A DNA stretch of 64,000 nucleotides from Chamaecrista fasciculata (lineage: Eukaryota > Streptophyta > Magnoliopsida > Fabales > Fabaceae), in contig QANZ01002469.1 of the NCBI GenBank assembly GCA_003254925.1, positions 56,648-120,647 on the forward strand, in the 5' to 3' direction. The translations under genes and the position numbers were made by a program. Shown here one piece after another: positions 21,689 through 33,229 of the stretch. The notes beneath the pieces were generated by a model, which was given only the letters and a program-made list of their open reading frames with translations, did not search any database and was not told the DNA's origin. The first letter of the stretch is position 1. Every line of letters begins with the position of its first letter.

Positions 21689-24600
21689 TTAACTTGCCGG
21701 AAAAGAGGCAGTTGCAGAAATACTGTCTTCTGGTTCAACCACGGTACCGATGGATCCCTCAGATACTGCATTAGCTCTACCAACATCAGATACTGCATTA
21801 GCTCTACCAACATCATTGCTACCGTCATCTAAGCGGACAACTTGAGCGAAGCTCTTTGGCAACTGCTTGATAAAATCACCATTGAAGTTAGACGAAGTTC
21901 GGTGCTCACTTTCTCCGACTACTCCTACAGCCATCAAGGTGTTCTGCTGCCTGGCCTTCCGTTCTTGCAAAGCCTTCTGCCTATCTTCATAGAAGTCAAA
22001 ATCATCTAGGATTGACATATCAGTTTCATAGCTTTTAAAAATGGCCAACATTTCAACTCCTTGTTGCAATTTCACCTGGGATGTTTAAAATTCAGGGCGG
22101 GGACAAAGTCAACAGCCGTACGGGAAAAATCTTGTCAATGAAAGCAATAATGTATTTTTAAACAGAAAACAATCAAATTGAAGTTTGGAATCCATCGGAA
22201 AGATCATGCAAGAAGAAGGGCATACTTGAGAAACTAAATTGGCAGAAACTCATACTATGCATAACAAATAATATCAGACATTACAACTTCTCCTTTCCCA
22301 AGTAGGCAGTATTGGCTTTCTAAAACTGTGAAAACTGAAAAGAGCAAAAGCATCATTTGTAAACTCAAATAACAAAAGATGCTCAGATTCCTACCTCTTG
22401 AGTATCTCGACTGTTGGTCACAGGCTTGTTATCATTATTTTCAATTACAATATGACGAAATTGACTGTTGGGGACATCTTTGATTATGTGCCACTTCACG
22501 GGAAACTGTCCACTCCACTTATCTTGCTGCCAGTAATCCAAACTCTTTTCAAAATCAACAGGTCCGACCATTTCAGCGACTCCACAAAACTGAGCACTAG
22601 CATTTACCTGGATGTAATTGTAACATATATAATTTTGAAGGCAATCATTTGAGAAAACACGAAAAAGGAAAGCTAAAAAATAATTGAAATACGCTAGAAA
22701 TTAGCATTAGTACTTACACCTACTATCATCAAATAAAACTAGTATTCCTGCAGTAAACTTCAATATAACCATAATTCAAACACCTTATGACAAGCTTAAT
22801 CTTCATTATACCTGCAGAACGTTGGCTAAGAAAAAAAAAACACATCTACAACTATAACAAGAAATTATTGAGGAAATTTTGTGTTAAGTGGTAGTATCTC
22901 ATACAGGCCGTTAATATGCATACACAAGTATACATTTGTTGTTTCCCTCGCCTATCCGTGTAACGGTCTAAGCGAAGACTAATCCCATTCGGGCTACAGA
23001 GATGAAACGGTCGTGCCCTCCCAACAATGTCGACTCTAGGGATCGAACCTGGGTCCTCTCACCTAGGGTGTAGCTCGCCAACCACTACACCAAACACTTG
23101 TTGGTTACACAAGTATACATTTAAGTCTTAGAAAGCAAGACATTAGAAGAGGCGTTCAACAATGAGGAACTCTGCCATAAACTTTCATTATAACTTCTAT
23201 ATATGCAAATACCTTTAAATGGGTAACTTCTTCTAAGTCGTTGTGTTCTTAAATTCTTCTATCATTCCAATTACTTCATCAGGAATCGACTCTTAATTTA
23301 AATTAAATATACAAAGACAGTAAAAGCACGCACACCATAAAGCCACACCTATGACTGAGGCATGTGGACATAATTGAGCATTTGACAGAAGACAATTGAA
23401 CCACAACGAAAAGTCATATGTTAATTGTAAGCTACCAAGTGACAGTTTTAAAATCAGAGATTGCAGTGAGCCGAAAGAATATGATTTTGCTTGAAATAGG
23501 TGCTCCCACATCTGGTGGAACAAATTCAAATAAAATACTTTCACCAAATGAATCAGAACCTAAATATTTTCAAACCAATATTTATTACTCAGTTACGGTA
23601 TGCTCATGCTCATAGGATAAAGAAATCAGATGATTACCGAAAAGAAAAGAAATACAGGGCAGGAACCTTGCTTCTCCTTTGCTTGTCGATATGCAGCATC
23701 TAACTTTCTGTTTCCATTTGGTGTGCTTGCCCAGACACTATATTTGATACTCTTGTGAACATTATCCTCACTATACGATTTAATGACAAAAAACTTGGCA
23801 TCCTGGTAATCTGTAACAAAATCTGGCCGGTTGAATGATTCATTGTGAATCTTGGCAGATGTACTGATCTTACTATTATTGATAGCATTATTTTCTGCTG
23901 ACATTTGACTCTTCGGCTTTGAGGCTCTAGGCCCTCGGTTCTGCTCATTAAAAATATCAGGACTACCATTACTATTACGAAGAGGAGCAGTTCCCCTGTT
24001 GCGCCATCTGCAATTTTCAAGGGAAAGCCAGCTCCTATCATTTTCACCAAGACTGGAAATAGCAGCTCCTCCAAAGTTAAATCCCCGGTTGGTCAGGTAC
24101 CCTCTTTCGTTGGAGTTTGAACCAGACCCAAACCCATACAATAGTTGTTGTTGATGAGAAGTCTGCATGTAACGGAATATCCGCATTATATTTCAAAGCA
24201 TAACTTAATATTATTCTCCAACACGTTCTACCAACAAAAATTCTTGCAATGGAAGTAATAGTAATGCATGGATTGTAAACAATATTTCCTCACATAAAAC
24301 AAGAAATACTCATTTCTTTATGCAGAGCCTATGCATTTCCATGCTTCACGGCCAAAGGGCTTTAGCAAGAGATTTTCATTAAAAAAATGGTTGTCCTTCA
24401 CAGTAAATAGGGGTTTTAGAATGAAACCGTCCCTGACAATATAGATACAAGCATTACAACTCAAAAGGGTTTGACAAGTAAAAATATATTCTGATTTTGA
24501 AGAATGACAGTGTCAAATTATTATGGCACCTCGAGAAGACATCATAAACTGCAAATGACTTCCCATATGTTAATCTCAAAACATAATTAGCATTGACCTA

Positions 24601-27600
24601 TTTTTCAAGATTGTACACAAGTCAAAGAACAAACCATTCCAACACCCTGCCCAAATGACCCAAGTGAGCCAACTGGCTGTGGTGATACTGCTGGAGATAG
24701 AGGCATCATAGGTCCCAGTCTCTCTGAGGATTTTGACGAATCTGACCAGATTCCGCTTGATCTTGCTCCATCAAATCCTTGTTGGCCATCATGATAGGCA
24801 AAGGAACTAGATCCTCCAGGAAAACTACCTCTACTAAAAGATCCTATTGAATGATTACCAGGTCTTGGTCCAAAAAGCATGCTATCACCTTGTTGGTCAA
24901 CACTTACCAAGTTTGTGAGGTCTGGCTGTGAAACAGGAGCTGGTGAGGTAAGATATGGCACACTAGGAGGAAGTAGTTGATGGTAATAAGGTGGCCCAGT
25001 GTACGAAAACTGCTGGGGGGAGTATAACTGTGCATCTCCGCCTACAGAAGGTAAAGGTGGTGTAACAGGGGAATATGGTCCATAGGGCATTTGTGGGTTG
25101 AAGCCATATCCAGAATGGAAAAGAAGAGATGGACTATCGTTGTAGACACCCTATTATGAAAGTAAAAAAAATTACATAACGTTAAGCTTTACATGTAGAA
25201 ATTATGTAGATATTAATAAGAAAGAGGGGCCAAATTCTCACAGGAGATCCAATTTCCAAACCCTCAGAGTTGATATATGGGGGATATTCATCCCATTCAC
25301 CATTGGCATTGTTGAAACCTGGGGTTACACTCACATCATAAACCAGATTAAAACTGCTCCAAACAATCCCATTAAACAAAACACGAGGAAGAGAAATTAA
25401 CAGAGTAGAATAGCAAATGACCACAGAGATTATGACTGTCAAAACTCACTTTAACAGTTCCTCATTGATTTTGCATGTTACTGATATCTTAGAAGTTAGA
25501 ACTAACTGGAAGGGTGTTCAGAAACATGTAAGTATGTAACTCAATAGTGTGCATTTAAAAAAAATAAAGCTTCTCCATTTACTGCTAAGAGATTTCCTAC
25601 AAAACTCCACACACTTGCACAAATTCAAATTAACTATCGAAAGTTTCAGTAAGTTCAAACCTAATTGTTTATGCAATCAGTAATGTATAAGATATGTTAA
25701 ATACAACTAAACGCCCTATATGCTGATCAGAAGTTTAATATAATGTAACTGCATCTGAACCTATGACTAAATTAAAATACTAACAATGCCCTTTACAGCT
25801 TATAATATTATAGAGATTAAAAATTTATAACTTACATATATAATAATATGTCAATGTTTGTGATTTGAATTTTTTCCTTATCTAAAAGTGCAAAGCATAA
25901 AAGTTAGAAAGCCTTCATTGAAGCCTCCCTGATATTTGCATTAATGATTACTACAATAGCCTTTATTATTAATTCGTGATCTAGTGGTACTTAATTAATA
26001 ATTACATATTCACCAGATATATATAGATGCACTTGAATGCTCAGACACTTATATACATATGTATATACATACATAAGCATGACTGAATATCATCTGCTTT
26101 CTAAATAATGTAGGATGAGAATTTTTTCAAAGAGCCAACTAGGTTTGTGGAAATAAAGATTAACCTTGATATTGGACAGAAAAATAAAAATTAACCTTGG
26201 TAGTAGAAGGCTTGGGCTTGGGCTTGGGCTTGGGCCTGGGGAGCATAGACAGTAGGGGAGAAAAGAGGGCGATCTCCACTTGAACCAAAAGATACTGATT
26301 CATTCACAGCAACCCTTGACTGGCCTATAGTTGCCCTATCTTGAGAATTAGAAGATACAGGCCTCCCAGACATAGATGAATGAAGCTGGAAAAAGAGTAG
26401 AAAATACAAAAAGGTTAATTTTAAGAAATTTAGTGGCATCCACCAAACAAAGAATAAAAAAAAAATAAAGAAGAAGAAGAAGAAAGAACAAAACAATTAT
26501 GGATTTGAAAATTAGCCATTACCTGATCCTTCATGTTATCTGGTTCAGCTGGTAGCTCTTCTGCATCCATGAGAAATATTTTAAGTAAGTAACACCATAT
26601 AGTCTTTGAAATGGAGGAAGTACTGAGTACACGTAATTGACCAACCAAAGCTAAATTTTGAGAAAAAGACTCGAAGCTACAATCAAGTGCAGAGAAGTCA
26701 AACGTGCAATCCTATCCAGAAATGATATGTAAAGAACATGAATATACTCTCAAGTAGATTGAAGGAATATGAATATTGACTTATGGAATTGCTCAAAAAG
26801 ACAGAACATATTGAAAGGAAGTATGCTGGGTCTCACAAGAATTTTACAATGTCATGAATAATCCTTCCTTTCTAACTCTCCCCTACAGTGGGCAATATAG
26901 GGCAAAGCCATCAAATTGGAAGATATGAAGCCAGGAAGCACGCGTATGTGATAATGTTTAAAAAAGGAGGACTAGAACATAGTTAATAAAGGAAATGCTT
27001 GACTGAGAATATTTGTTCTGATCTGATTCTAACAAGAATTCTTCCTTCCACCCCCTATAAACTGATTCAAAGCTTAATTACCACAGAGAAACTATCAAGA
27101 TAAAGAGATAGATATAAGGAGAAAAAATCAACTTGGAAATGGAGGATAATAGATTAAAAAGGGCGGCCCAGTGCACGAGGCTCCCACTCTGGGGAGGGTC
27201 AAGTCCACTAGGATAATAGATTAGAACAGAAAAAATCCTGTTAGGGATTGCTTATTAATGAGTAGATTAGATTTATCTCCCAGAAGATTTCAAGTCTTGC
27301 ATGAACAGCTCCTCTTGCAAACCCCCTCTGTTAACAAAATTGTTAACGCAGTTAATACCCTCTCAATATTAGATGAATCAGTTTGTATGGAAACTTAAAG
27401 TAAGAGAGGATTTTATAATACTTCTTAAACTAGGTGGGGGCAGGTCTTGGAAAAGCCATAGGAGAAGTCGAGAATGTAATTTACTCTCTCTCTCATTCTG
27501 TATATATATATATTTCTGTTTTGATACATGAGATTGAACTGGATGCTGAGCCTTAAGCAAACACACTATACGAGGTTCATGATTTACATATATAATAGGG

Positions 27601-28296
27601 AAGACTACTATATCAACATTTTTCCCCATTGTGATACCACTCAAGGACTCCACAGTCAGTAAGCCAAATAAGTTTTAAGAATTTGATCCCCATGGAACAA
27701 AGAAGTACACTATTACAGTATCAAACTATCAATAAATAAATCAAAATAGCAACAAAATTGACACCAAAAAATTCAAATTATCTTTACCATGACACAGCAT
27801 GGTTAACGTAATTTCCTCTGATCATAATGATCTATTTAAGGAATTCCAACCGAAAGAAGAAATTAGGTTATCTGCCACAGCGTCACGGTGTTGGGAATCA
27901 TTTAAATCACCAGATAACACCCAGGTCCCAAACCTAGAATCGAAAAACTATGGACATCATACAACAAGGTAATTCAAACGCAATTTAAGCGTTAGGACTA
28001 CAGAGCAATTTAGACAAAGCTCCAACTCGGGCAGCATATTGGCTTGAAAGCAGGATCTCGTAAGATTCTTTCCCTCGGAGTCCAAGAATCAGCAAGAAAT
28101 CATGAATAACAGAAGGTTTATTCAGTTCTTCAACGATTAAAGCTTTTCTAATGAGGAGAATTCATTCAGCTCAAATTCAAAATTGAACAATCAAACGCAT
28201 AAGAAATTGATTGGATCATTAAAAAAAAAACCCTAGACAGACGAGTTACGTACCGTTGGTACGATCCGCCGGTACCGGTGGTTGGGTTGCCGCCAT
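21689..28296 (-). CDS. ECT5: YTH-domain m6A reader, ECT family (ECT5-like)
   Basis: Eight coding exons on the minus strand join in frame: 28296-28254, 26560-26523, 26385-26196, 25318-25242, 25150-24635, 24162-23638, 22607-22395, 22075-21689, giving 662 residues. The N-terminal half is low-complexity (an Ala-Gln run near residue 82, the ECT-typical [11 protein letters not shown], then Pro/Gly/Ser-rich). The YTH domain (about 410-550) contains [26 protein letters not shown] and YWQQDKW. Trp432, Trp489 and Trp494 have the same spacing (57 and 5) as the m6A-cage tryptophans of Arabidopsis ECT2 (464/521/526), so binding should be intact. It is a likely cytoplasmic reader controlling mRNA fate. The C-terminus has a duplicated 9-residue unit. 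Assignment to ECT5 rests on similarity and on the neighbouring NiaP gene, and is an inference. Confidence 0.92.
21758..21811 (-). repeat. 27-bp tandem repeat inside the YTH gene's last exon
   Basis: The plus-strand unit beginning CAGATACTGCATTAGCTCTA occurs twice in a row. On the minus strand it encodes the nine residues DVGRANAVS twice. It keeps the frame and lies beyond the YTH fold, so it is probably a polymorphic tail repeat. Confidence 0.85.
22938..23105 (-). mobile_element. tRNA-derived SINE with 17-bp target duplication
   Basis: Read on the minus strand, it starts with an RNA polymerase III A box (TGGTGTAGTGG) and, about 35 bases on, a perfect B box (GGTTCGATCCC). It ends in GATAGGCGAGGGAAACAAC. 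The 17-base sequence TACACAAGTATACATTT directly flanks it at 22921-22937 and 23106-23122, without mismatch. It sits in intron 6 of the YTH gene, in the gene's sense orientation. A decayed relative lies at 61.27-61.42 kb. Confidence 0.92.
27157..27209 (-). mobile_element. 5'-truncated Au-like SINE with 14-bp target duplication
   Basis: This 53-base insert reads, on the minus strand, like the 3' end of the widespread plant Au SINE (GGGAGCCTCGTGCACTGGGC, then CGCCCTTTTT). The sequence AGGATAATAGATTA flanks it perfectly at 27143-27156 and 27210-27223. It lies in intron 1 of the YTH gene, sense to the gene. The perfect target duplication shows that only the 3' tail was ever inserted. Confidence 0.88.
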
Positions 28297-28673
28297 TATT
28301 GTGAAGAAGAAGAAGAAGAAGAAGGATCTTCAGTGTTGAGAGTTCAGACTCTGCACACGAATGAATCTAAACTGAAGGGCTAGATGCAAATCATACAAAT
28401 AGCACCTTTTTGGCTTTTTCCATGGATAATCTGTTGACTATCCTGTAAAGACACGTATTCAATAATGTAATTGTAAGGCTTAATTATAAGTATTGCTATT
28501 GCTAATGCATTAATTTGTTTAATCAATTTTCTTTTTTTGGTTTTCTCACTATATATTAATATTGTGAATGAATGATATATTTTAAAATGAGAGAAAATTA
28601 AGAATTTTAAAAATAGGAATTGACAAAGTATTTTCTTTTTTTTTTTTTAAGATGACTGATTGGAAAGCTTTTT
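28297..28673 (-). promoter_or_regulatory. 5' leader and upstream region of the YTH gene
   Basis: A GAA-repeat leader (28303-28322, CTT/TTC on the minus strand) lies just upstream of the ATG at 28296. No canonical TATA box is obvious. A fold-back MITE begins about 380 bases upstream of the start codon, so the core promoter must be short or include the element's edge. Confidence 0.45.
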
Positions 28674-29200
28674 GGTCAAAATCTCAAATCGGTCCCAAAT
28701 ATATGGGGTGAATTTCAAATGGGTCTTAAATGTTTCATTTGCTTCAGATTGCTCTTGTATGTTTTTATAATTTTTCAATTTGATATAAAAAATACGGAAT
28801 GTAATCATATCTCTTTTGTTTCAAATTCGAATGCGATAAATATAGAGTTACGAGTTGTTTTTTACAAGTATTTTCTCTATCCAATTGGGACCGTCAATAA
28901 ACCAGGTCAAGTCGAGTCTCAAAATTTGGTTATTCATTTCACGATCAAAATTTGGTTCGTCATATCTTTCGTTTCAAATCTGAATGCAACGAGTTCGAAA
29001 TTATGAGTTAATTCTTGAAGAGATCTTTCTCTATCCAGTTAAGACTATTAGCAAATGAGGTCAAATCACATCCCGAAAACAAGTTCGGGACCAATTTGAG
29101 AAATTATATAAACACGTAGGACTAATATGAAATAAATAAAATATTTAGGACCTATTTTAAATCTATCCTATATATATAAGACCAATTTGATGTTTTAACC
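28674..29200. mobile_element. Fold-back MULE-MITE, copy 4 (TTTGGTCC family)
   Basis: The ends GGTCAAAATCTCAAATCGG and GGTTAAAACATCAAATTGG are inverted relatives. The core shares the stretches around TTCGAATGCGATAAATATAG, TCTCTATCCAATTGGGACCG and TGAATGCAACGAGTTC with copies 1 and 3. Flanking 9-mers agree only partly (6 of 9). It sits directly upstream of the YTH gene and could supply or disrupt promoter elements. Confidence 0.72.
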
Positions 29201-29288
29201 ATTTTTTTTTTTTGTTACAAAATGACTCTTTGAATTTAATATTTAAACGTTGAATTTTTATTTATTAGTTAAAATAAATGTCTTTTTT

Positions 29289-30113
29289 TTGGTAAATTAC
29301 ACAAAAAGGCCCTGTAGTTTGGTCCATTTTCAGATAGTGTCCCTGTGGTTTAAAAAGTGTCAAATTGGGACTTATGGTTTCCTCCGTTAGCAAAAAGGAT
29401 CCTTAGGTATATTTCTGTCTAAAATTTAACAAAACTTTTGGCTAAAATACTATTTTAAGACCTTAACTATTAATTTTTATGCATTTTGACTCTCTATTTA
29501 TATGAGAGAAGAACTTTGAAAAAAAAAAAAAAGTTTCATAATAGTCACTGAAATTTCACCATAAGCTTAATATCAATACTCTAATATACGAGAGCATGGC
29601 TTCCTTTTTTTTCCTTTTCTTTTTGAATTTGAAAGAAACAAAAATTAGGAAGGGATTATTATACAATTTGAGCAAAATTGATTTTCTTTCAAGAACAACC
29701 AAAATCACACGCATAGTTTGGGTCTTTCTCCCCCATCTCCACCTTCATCTTCTTCAAAAGCCCACCGTCATCGCCGTCCATCACTGCTTCCTCTGTCTGC
29801 CGCCTACACAGGATGGAATGAAGTCACCGATCCAGCCTCTCCTCTTGCCGATCCAGCTTCTCCTCTTGTACAATTGCTTCATCTTCTTCTGAAATGAAAG
29901 AGACGACGAATCTGGAGGAACAAATTAAGGGTTCGTCCGATTCGGAGATCTCAGGGGTTGAATCTGGAAAAGAAGCCTTAGATGAAGACGAAGACTTGAA
30001 CAGCGACAACCGTGATGCATAATGACCGCGGCGATGATAGATAGTAGCGACGACAATGAACAGTTTGCAAAAATGAAAGTTGAAGTTGTGAGAGTGAAGT
30101 TCATTTTTTTTTT
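29289..30113. other. One-sided TIR-element end and captured-looking sequence
   Basis: The stretch at 29289-29440 begins GGTAAATTACACAAAAAGGC and carries the 'TTTGGTCC'-style end of the TIR family seen at 3495 and 15121. No inverted partner is found nearby. The following 29700-30060 is CT-rich and less AT-rich, with a duplicated phrase CCGATCCAGCCTCTCCTCTTG. It looks like host exon or UTR sequence, but no gene can be named. The next element inserted at 30114. Confidence 0.4.
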
Positions 30114-32195
30114 GAGTAAAATAACTTTCCGGTCCCTGATTTATGCACTCGCTGACAGATAAGTCCCTGAATTTTACCCATTGTACTAGCCGGTCCCCGA
30201 ATTTTGCAAACGCTGCACTAATTGGTCCCTCCGTCATATTGGCGNAACTCTTCCAAACATTCCAATTTAGTCCTTAAAAATATTAAAAATCCTAAAACTC
30301 TAAACCCCAAACCCTAAACCATAAACCTCAAACTCCAAACCCTAAAACCCCAAACCCCAAACTCCATACCCCAAACCCTAAACCTTAAAACCTTAAAAAA
30401 GTATGAGTTATACAATTAGGTCCCTAACACATTCTTATCTCATTATTCTCAATTTCCCCTCTTTTTCATCATCTTCATTCATTTTAGTCCCAAATTCTCA
30501 AAATAAAATTGTAAAGTGTCCCAAAACACTTCAAAACATTCCAATTTAGTCCTTAAAAATATTAAAAACCCTAAACCCTAAACCCTTAAAACTTAAATTT
30601 TTTTTTAATCTTCATCTTAATCCAATTTAGTCCTTAAAAATAATAAAAATCCTAAACCCTAAAACTTAAATTTGTTTTTTAATCTTCATCTTCATCCAAT
30701 TTAGTCCTTAAAAATATTAAAAATCCTAAACCCTCAAACCCTAAAACTTAAATTTCTTTTTTAATCTTCATCTTCCCAATTTAACATAAATCCCTAAACC
30801 CCTTAATTTTTTTTTAAAAGATTTAATCTTCATCTTCTCATCAGTTCGTCGCTGTCAACATTATTTTGAACTTTATCTCAAGTGGAATCTTCTTCACACA
30901 CACACAATCAGTATCTCAAATGGAATCATTCAATAATTTCCACTCTCACACCCTCACTCACGCACACGTTTCTTCAATTCTCTCTTTCTTCTTCTTCTTC
31001 TGCCGCTATCATATATATGTAGAGACCCACCATTTCGAGAGTGAGTGAGTGAGAAAATGGCGGACTTGAAGAATGAGATTAGCGAAGGGATAGTGAAGGT
31101 GGACCCTAAACTTGTCTGTTTTCGTTCTCTGAGTTGGACGAAGAGACTGAGGATGATGGGATGCTGAGTGTTTTGGTTGGGGGCGAGATCGGTGGTGGCG
31201 GTGGAAGGATTTGTCGTGGAGGTGCAGGTGGTGGATCAGACCATGGAGATGATGAGCGTTCGGGATTCTCGGGGTTCAAATCGTGGGAGTGATAGTGCAG
31301 ATCTGAAATTGAAATTGGGGATTTGAAATTGAAATTGGGAACATTTGAAATTCATTACAGATTTGGTATGGCTAGGTTTTGGGAGGAGGAGGAAGAAGAT
31401 GATGATTTGAGAGGTTGATGATGATATGAGAAGACAAGAATGATGATGAAGATTAAAAAAAATTAATTTAGGAAGTGGAAGATGAAGACTAAAAAAAAAT
31501 AAGTGTTAGGGGTCTAGGGTTTAGATTTTTAGGGTTTAGGGATTAAAAAATTTAATTTAGAGTTTTTAATATTCTTAAGGACTAAATTAGAATGTTTGGA
31601 AGAGTTTTGGGACACTTTATATTTTTTTTTTTGAGGATTTGGGACTAAAATGAATGAAAATGATGAAAAAGAGGGTGAATTGAGAATAATGAGTCAAGGA
31701 CCTAATTGTTTAACTTAGACTTTTTTTTAGGGTTTAGGGTTTGGGGTTTGGGGTTTTTAATATTTTTAAGGACTAAATAGAAATGTTTGAAAGAGTTTTG
31801 GGGCATTTTACAATTTTATTTTGAGGATCTGGGACTAAAATGAATGAAAATGATGAAAAAGAGGGGGAATTGAGAATAATGGAATAAAAATGGGTCAGGG
31901 ACCTATAAGTACAATGAGGAAATGCTTATCTGTCGCTATTTTATGACGTGACAACTTTTTTTTTTAAAAAAAACATAACGGGTGCTGACGTGGCCATAAC
32001 GGGACACGTCAGCGCATAACGGGACACATCAGCGTCCGTTATGGCCACGTCAGCATTTTTGTAACGCCAATATGATGGAGGGACCAATTAGTGCAGCGTT
32101 TGCAAAATTCGGGGACCGGCTAGTACAATGGGTAAAATTCAGGGACCTATCTGTCAGCGAGTGCATAAATCAGGGACCGGAAAGTTATTTTACTC
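30114..32195. mobile_element. Young 2.1-kb long-TIR element with 9-10 T target duplication
   Basis: The tips GAGTAAAATAACTTTCCGG are exact inverted copies, and the arms run about 130 bases with only about two mismatches (30114-30245 and about 32064-32195). Runs of ten T flank both sides, compatible with a 9-bp MULE-type duplication. Inside, a second inverted pair (TTTAGTCCTTAAAAATATTAA near 30250, 30550 and 31580-31780) brackets many CCCTAAA-like motifs. A single unknown base is at 30245. The innermost part (about 30860-31400) resembles a host 5' UTR plus first exon (ATG at 31057, MADLKNEISEGIVKVDP, then a stop). I cannot name the source gene. A solo copy of the right end lies at 52.73 kb. 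Confidence 0.8.
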
Positions 32196-32319
32196 TTTTT
32201 TTTTTAGAAGAAGTCGTGAATCAGTTAGAAGCATTGCTTTGGAATGTAAAAGTGTTTATAGGGTGAAATTTTATTTATTATCATGAATTTTTTTTTTTTT
32301 GTGAAAGTCCTTCTCTCAA

Positions 32320-32680
32320 GGTTATTAAAACCCGACCGGTCAATGAACTGGCCGAAACAGCGGTTCAAGGTTCAATGGTCCAACCGGGGTTCAACCGGGG
32401 TCGGACCGTTTATAAATAAATTTATTAATCAATAATATTTTAATAAATAATAGACCAACAAAATAATAAATTACTAATTATAATTAAAAAAAGTCTAAAT
32501 ATAATAATTCAAATTTAATATGTCAGTCATTATAACATAAATAAATAAATAAAAATTTGTGAAAAAAATAAATAAAAAAAAGTAGAGACTAGAGAGAGGT
32601 TGAAGTGTTGAACAAGTCACAAGTCACTCATAAGTCCCTTTCTTTAATGTCCCAGGATCAGATTCACGTGGGTCTTCCTT

Positions 32681-32711
<31 letters not shown>

Positions 32712-33229
32712 CGGAAACTTCACCGGCGACGATGGCCGGTACCACCAACCTCACCACCATCTGCCACCTCGCCGACGAGATCCTCACCAACGTCTTCTCC
32801 ATCATCCCCTTCTCTCTCTCTCTCGACCTCTCTCTCCTCTCTCCTTCGCGCTCTCTTCTCCTCCACTTCCTCTTCTTCTCTTCGCGACGCCTTCCCCTCC
32901 GTCACTTCCTTACATCACTCTCCAGCTTCTCCTCCTCGTTCCATGGCCCGATTTGCGCCATGTCAAGCTCGTCCGCTGGCATCAACCGATTCAACGGCAT
33001 GTAGGCATCAATGTCAAGCTCGTTCCACGGTCCTATCCATCTACTTCAACCGATTTTTTTTTTGCTGAACCGGCTGAACCCCTCGAACCGCCGATTTTGG
33101 CGGTTCAAGCCCGGTTCGCCCGGTTCTTCGCCGGTTCTCTGCACAGCCGGTTTGTCCTTAAACTCGGACCGGACTGGGGACCGAGTCACGGTCCAACCGG
33201 TCGGACCGGCCGGTCCGGTTTTGATAAGC
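32320..33229. mobile_element. TIR element (CCGGTTCAA type) carrying an F-box fragment
   Basis: The ends are inverted relatives: GGTTATTAAAACCCGACCGG at 32320 against GCTTATCAAAACCGGACCGG from 33229. Both are followed by GC-rich CCGGTTCAACC-type subterminal repeats that stand out in AT-rich DNA. Host-like coding sequence lies between them (see 32732-33056). No target duplication can be read with confidence. Degraded relatives of the ends are at 17.1 and 53.6 kb. Confidence 0.68.
32732..33056 (+). pseudogene. Captured F-box protein N-terminal fragment
   Basis: An ATG at 32732 opens MAGTTNLTTICHLADEILTNVFS, whose LADEILTNVFS looks like the start of a plant F-box domain. It then runs into a CTCTCT-rich, Leu/Ser-rich stretch, where the frame is disturbed. 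A neighbouring frame continues with PDLRHVKLVRWHQPI. The fragment has no C-terminal repeats, stops at 33002, and runs into the element's right end. It is a transduplicated piece and not a gene. The F-box call rests on a short motif. Confidence 0.55.

Noticed and set aside
22938-23105. Minus-strand tRNA gene (A and B boxes present)
   Set aside because: It cannot form a clear tRNA cloverleaf with an anticodon arm, is too long, and has a 17-bp target duplication. It is a SINE.
30295-30400. CCCTAAA-rich stretch as interstitial telomere
   Set aside because: The motifs are irregular (CCCTAAACC, CCCCAAACTCC), occur inverted on the other side of the same element, and belong to its subterminal repeats.
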